Part shown: in pieces, positions 5,538 to 8,937 of the stretch
Layout: every line of letters begins with the position of its first letter
How positions within the stretch are numbered: the first letter of the stretch is position 1
Source: Thioploca sp.
Lineage (GTDB): Bacteria > Pseudomonadota > Gammaproteobacteria > Beggiatoales > Beggiatoaceae
Direction: 5' to 3'
NCBI GenBank assembly: GCA_011371325.1
Contig: DRQV01000259.1
Location: 1 to 8,937, forward strand
DNA: 8,937 bases
Made by a program: the position numbers and the translations under genes
Notes under the pieces: model-generated
The model's database searches: none
Seen by the model: only the letters and a program-made list of their open reading frames with translations
Told to the model about the DNA's origin: nothing

Positions 5538-8500
5538 TTAATTATTAGTTTCTGCTAATAAAGTATTAATATTATTTAGTAATTCTGTTTCATTAAATGG
5601 TTTACCCAAATATCGGTTAATCCCAATTTTTTCAGCTTTATCACGATGTTTAGCACCGGTACGTGAAGTAATCATAATTATAGGTATATGTTTTAAATCA
5701 TCATTATTGCGTACTTGGGTTGCTAATTCATAACCATCCATACGTGGCATTTCAACATCTAACAACATCAAATCAGGGATATGCTCTTGTAGTTGGGCTA
5801 TGGCATCAATTCCATCTTTAGCAGTAATAACGTGCATACCTTGACGTTTTAATAATCTAGCTGTTACTTTTCGTACTGTAATCGAATCATCAACTACCAT
5901 AATAGTTTTAATAACTACTTTTTCTTCTTTTACTTCTGTAACTTGTGGAGCGATAAACTTAGTAGAATCAATACGGGTTAAAGCTGGCACATCTAAAATA
6001 ATAACTACCCTACCATCTCCAAGGATACTTGCTCCAGCTATCCAACGAATTGCTCCAATTTGAGGGCCAATCGATTTAACTACAATTTCTTTACTACCTT
6101 CAATTCCATCAACTAACAATGCTACTCGATGATCGGCAACATGGATTAATAACATAGGTATTAATGACATATTCAATGATGCAGTTCTACTAAACCCCAA
6201 TAATTCACCTAAATGAAAAATACTATAATCATTATCCATATATTTATAATGAGTTATTTTATGATTTTCATCAATAACTTTTTCACGTTTAATTCGCATT
6301 ACAGCATCAAGATGATTAATCGGGATCGCCATAGTTTCTTCACCAACGTGAATTAGTAAAGCTTGATTAATAGTAAGGGATAATGGTAATCTAATTTCAA
6401 ATGTTGTACCTTTACCAGCTTTAGAAAATATTCGTAAATTACCACCTAATTGTTTAATTTCACTATTAGCTACATCCATGCCTACACCACGTCCAGATAA
6501 TTGGGTTACCATTTTAGCAGTAGAAAAAGCTGGTTCTAACACAAACTGCATCAGTTCATGATCGCTAATCACCGTATCAGGTTGAATCAATTCACGTTCT
6601 TCAGCTTTTTGACGAATTGCTGCAAGATTTAAACCAGCACCATCATCACTAAGCTTAACTATTAATTCTGCTCCTTCTTTAGCAATAGTAACTGTAACTT
6701 TGGCAACACTAGATTTGCCTGCTTGCTTACGAGTTTGAGCGTCTTCAATTCCATGGCCTATTGCATTTCGCAACATATGTTCCAATGGAGCGACAATACG
6801 ATTTAATACCGTTCTTTCAAACTCAATATTTTCCCCTTCAATACTAAAATCTGCTTGTTTTCGTAATTCTCTAGCAGTCAACCTAGCTATTCGTTGCAAA
6901 CGAGGAGAAACTCTTGAAAAGGGTACCATACGTGTACGCATGATATTTTCTTGTAATTCAGCTCCAATTCGACTTTGTTGAACTAGTAAAGTGTCACTCT
7001 GTCGAGTCGTGGCTTTGAGAGAATCCTCAATACTTGTCAAATCGCTAATACTTTCCAATAAACTCCTAGACAATTGTTGCATTACTGAAAAACGGTCTAA
7101 CTCTAGTAGATCAAATTCAGTATTATTTTCCTCCAAACCACCAAAATGGGAAATAATTTGGGCTTCTGTTTCTATTTCTAAACGTCGTAACTGATCACGT
7201 AAACGGATTACAGTTTGTTCCATTTCTCCTAAATTATTTTTAATTACACCTTGTTGTTGTTCCATATGAGCTCGTGAAATAGATAATTCACCAGCTAAGT
7301 TGGTTAACTTATCAATTAATGTTGCCCGAACTCGAATCCTATCATCTACACTGTCAATTAATTCAGCTTCTTTTTCATTAATTTGTTTATCAATTTTATT
7401 AATTTCTTGCGGTTGAGATAAGATTGTGGGTGATTCTCCAAATTCCTCGGTATTTTCTTCATCGCCTAAAGATGTCTCAATTTTTTTAATTAAATCTTCC
7501 GGCATTTCTAATGGTACATTAGAACGTACTGCTTCTAGCATAGCGGCCAGTTCATCTACACTATTTTGGACAATTTCTTGTAGTTTATTACTAGATTTAG
7601 CAGTACCTTCAACAATTTTGGTCAATATTGATTCTAAATGATGACTTAAATCACCCATTTGCACAATACCAACCATCCGAGCTCCACCTTTCAAGGTATG
7701 TAATTCTCGTTGTAATTCTTTCATTAACTGCATATTATTAGGTGATGCAGTCCACCGTTCTAATAAAGATTGAGTGTTTTCTAAAATTTCTTCTGCTTCA
7801 TCCAAAAAGATTGCTAAAAATTCATCAGTAGTATCTGGTAAAAAACTATCAGGAGAGTCATCTTCAGATTTATCATCAAGCAAGTTTGCAGAATTATGTT
7901 CTATTTTATTTAATAAAGTTAATAAAATTTCTTCATCTGGCCGGGAGTCATTATTTATCAAATCATCGATCAATTCAATAGCTTCTTTAAATAAAGTTAT
8001 AATTTCTGATGACATTTCAATATGCTGTTCAAACAATCTAGTAGCATAATTTTCTAATGGAGATGCTAATTTTGAAACAGCCAAAAAATCTACAGTACGA
8101 GAACTCCCATTTAGAGTATGAAAAGAACGTATTACCTCTTGAATCATATAGTCTTTATCGTTAAAACTATTAAAATATTTTTTTAATTCAACTAGGTGTT
8201 CGTTTGCTTCAATTTTAAATATTTCTAACAATCTAGGATCGATTTCTTCTTCATATATGCTATCTTCATCGTCTATTGAAGTTAGTTCTTCAGAGACTAA
8301 TTCTGTATTTATTTCAAAATTATCATCTTCTGGAAAATCGCTATCGTCTAACTCCAAATTAGATATATCATCAAAATTTAACTCACTATCATCAAATTCA
8401 GGAAAATTATCTGTAAGTTCTAATTGTTCTAAATCATCTGCAAATTCAAAGGTATCTGGTAATTCATCTTTAACAACAGCATGTTCTTTTAATTCAACGT

Positions 8501-8937
8501 TTTCTTCTGGATTAGTAAGAGTTTCTAAATCATCTTTAAATTTGTTTGACTCAGTTGCCGTGTCTGGCTCTTCAGAATGATCTTCAAAGTCTCCCAAACT
8601 TTGTCCTTTAGTTTTAACAAAATGTTCTGCTTGTGAAATTAGTAATAACGTTTCATATTCTATTGCATGATTATGTTTAAACTGTTCTACCATAGTTGGC
8701 AAAACTTTTTCAATTTTACTAATCAACATCAATACATCGTCATTTCTGTTTAAATTACCACTAATAATTTGATTCAGCATATCTTCAAAATGCCAGCCAA
8801 GCTCACCAATAGCAGTTGCACCTACCATACGTCCACTACCTTTTAAAGTATGGAAATTACGTCGTAAGGTGGCCAAAGCCTCAGAATCATCAGGATTATT
8901 TTGCCAAGATTTAAAACTTTCAACTATTTCTTCTAAA
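5538..8937 (-). CDS. chpA: ChpA/PilL-type hybrid chemosensory histidine kinase, 5' end missing
   Basis: This is the C-terminal 1132 residues of a multi-Hpt CheA-like kinase of the type IV pilus Chp/Pil pathway. The frame stays open to the right edge, so the TTG at 8876 is not the real start. Counting from the edge: Hpt-1 (to about 105, HTLKGSGRMVG, His29); a long acidic linker (about 115-232); Hpt-2 (235-335, HTLNGSS, His273); Hpt-3 (370-485, HTLKGGARMVG, His413); a dimerisation/coiled-coil part (530-670); HATPase (671-855; EHMLRNAIGHGIE, DDGAGLN, GRGVGMDVANSEI); a CheW-like regulatory domain (858-1000); and a C-terminal receiver (1011-1130; VVDDS, LLLDVEMPRMDG with phospho-acceptor Asp1060, GKPF). 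Receptor signals drive His phosphorylation and control of pilus motors or cAMP in relatives. P. aeruginosa ChpA has eight Hpt/Xpt domains, so more may lie upstream. PilL is the synonym in several genera. Confidence 0.93.
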   Translation of the reverse strand, partial: LEEIVESFKSWQNNPDDSEALATLRRNFHTLKGSGRMVGATAIGELGWHFEDMLNQIISGNLNRNDDVLMLISKIEKVLPTMVEQFKHNHAIEYETLLLISQAEHFVKTKGQSLGDFEDHSEEPDTATESNKFKDDLETLTNPEENVELKEHAVVKDELPDTFEFADDLEQLELTDNFPEFDDSELNFDDISNLELDDSDFPEDDNFEINTELVSEELTSIDDEDSIYEEEIDPRLLEIFKIEANEHLVELKKYFNSFNDKDYMIQEVIRSFHTLNGSSRTVDFLAVSKLASPLENYATRLFEQHIEMSSEIITLFKEAIELIDDLINNDSRPDEEILLTLLNKIEHNSANLLDDKSEDDSPDSFLPDTTDEFLAIFLDEAEEILENTQSLLERWTASPNNMQLMKELQRELHTLKGGARMVGIVQMGDLSHHLESILTKIVEGTAKSSNKLQEIVQNSVDELAAMLEAVRSNVPLEMPEDLIKKIETSLGDEENTEEFGESPTILSQPQEINKIDKQINEKEAELIDSVDDRIRVRATLIDKLTNLAGELSISRAHMEQQQGVIKNNLGEMEQTVIRLRDQLRRLEIETEAQIISHFGGLEENNTEFDLLELDRFSVMQQLSRSLLESISDLTSIEDSLKATTRQSDTLLVQQSRIGAELQENIMRTRMVPFSRVSPRLQRIARLTARELRKQADFSIEGENIEFERTVLNRIVAPLEHMLRNAIGHGIEDAQTRKQAGKSSVAKVTVTIAKEGAELIVKLSDDGAGLNLAAIRQKAEERELIQPDTVISDHELMQFVLEPAFSTAKMVTQLSGRGVGMDVANSEIKQLGGNLRIFSKAGKGTTFEIRLPLSLTINQALLIHVGEETMAIPINHLDAVMRIKREKVIDENHKITHYKYMDNDYSIFHLGELLGFSRTASLNMSLIPMLLIHVADHRVALLVDGIEGSKEIVVKSIGPQIGAIRWIAGASILGDGRVVIILDVPALTRIDSTKFIAPQVTEVKEEKVVIKTIMVVDDSITVRKVTARLLKRQGMHVITAKDGIDAIAQLQEHIPDLMLLDVEMPRMDGYELATQVRNNDDLKHIPIIMITSRTGAKHRDKAEKIGINRYLGKPFNETELLNNINTLLAETNN

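Noticed and set aside
6991..8580. Several plus-strand ORFs opposite the ChpA-like gene, some Ser-rich
   Set aside because: They lie wholly inside a strongly conserved minus-strand gene. Their Ser-rich content is the reverse complement of the Asp/Glu codons of the acidic linker and neighbouring helices.
8874..8876. TTG as the start codon of the ChpA-like gene
   Set aside because: The frame continues to the window edge with residues typical of the Hpt helix before HTLKG (for example EEIVESFKSW and NPDDSEAL), so the real start lies outside the window.

Overview
The window is strongly AT-rich chromosomal DNA. A ChpA/PilL-type chemosensory kinase with several Hpt domains and a ChpC-like CheW next to it suggest a gammaproteobacterium with type IV pili. 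The base composition would fit an AT-rich sulfur-oxidiser-like lineage, but that placement is a guess from gene content only. I see no rRNA, tRNA, CRISPR array, transposase or phage gene.

Layout: bases 1-64 may hold the last codons of a gene that enters from the left. A 172-base, extremely AT-rich gap follows. A single plus-strand gene (237-1946) encodes a SLOG-type Rossmann domain joined to a four-helix membrane region resembling SLATT effectors. Everything else is on the minus strand and reads right to left: a chpA/pilL-like kinase (5' end outside the window), a chpC-like cheW gene 12 bases after it, a 130-base gap with a good extended -10 promoter, then a compact four-gene run: soluble histidine kinase, siaB-like kinase, siaC-like phosphoswitch, and rodA. 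Gaps within this run are 18, 13 and 2 bases. rodA and the SLOG-membrane gene converge with 2 bases between their stop codons.

How the parts may work together: the ChpA-like protein and the CheW-like protein are signalling parts of a twitching-motility/surface-sensing pathway. SiaB and SiaC form a Ser/Thr kinase and its substrate. In Pseudomonas aeruginosa this pair works with a phosphatase (SiaA) and a diguanylate cyclase (SiaD), and neither is in this window. The position of an output enzyme is instead filled by a histidine kinase whose only N-terminal feature is a helical, probably coiled-coil segment. The most interesting hypothesis here is that SiaC gates this histidine kinase, and that the cassette links surface sensing (Chp) to cell-wall elongation (RodA). 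That is inference from gene order and motifs, not something the sequence proves. The second item of interest is the SLOG plus membrane-helix protein, which has the architecture of a ligand-gated membrane effector.
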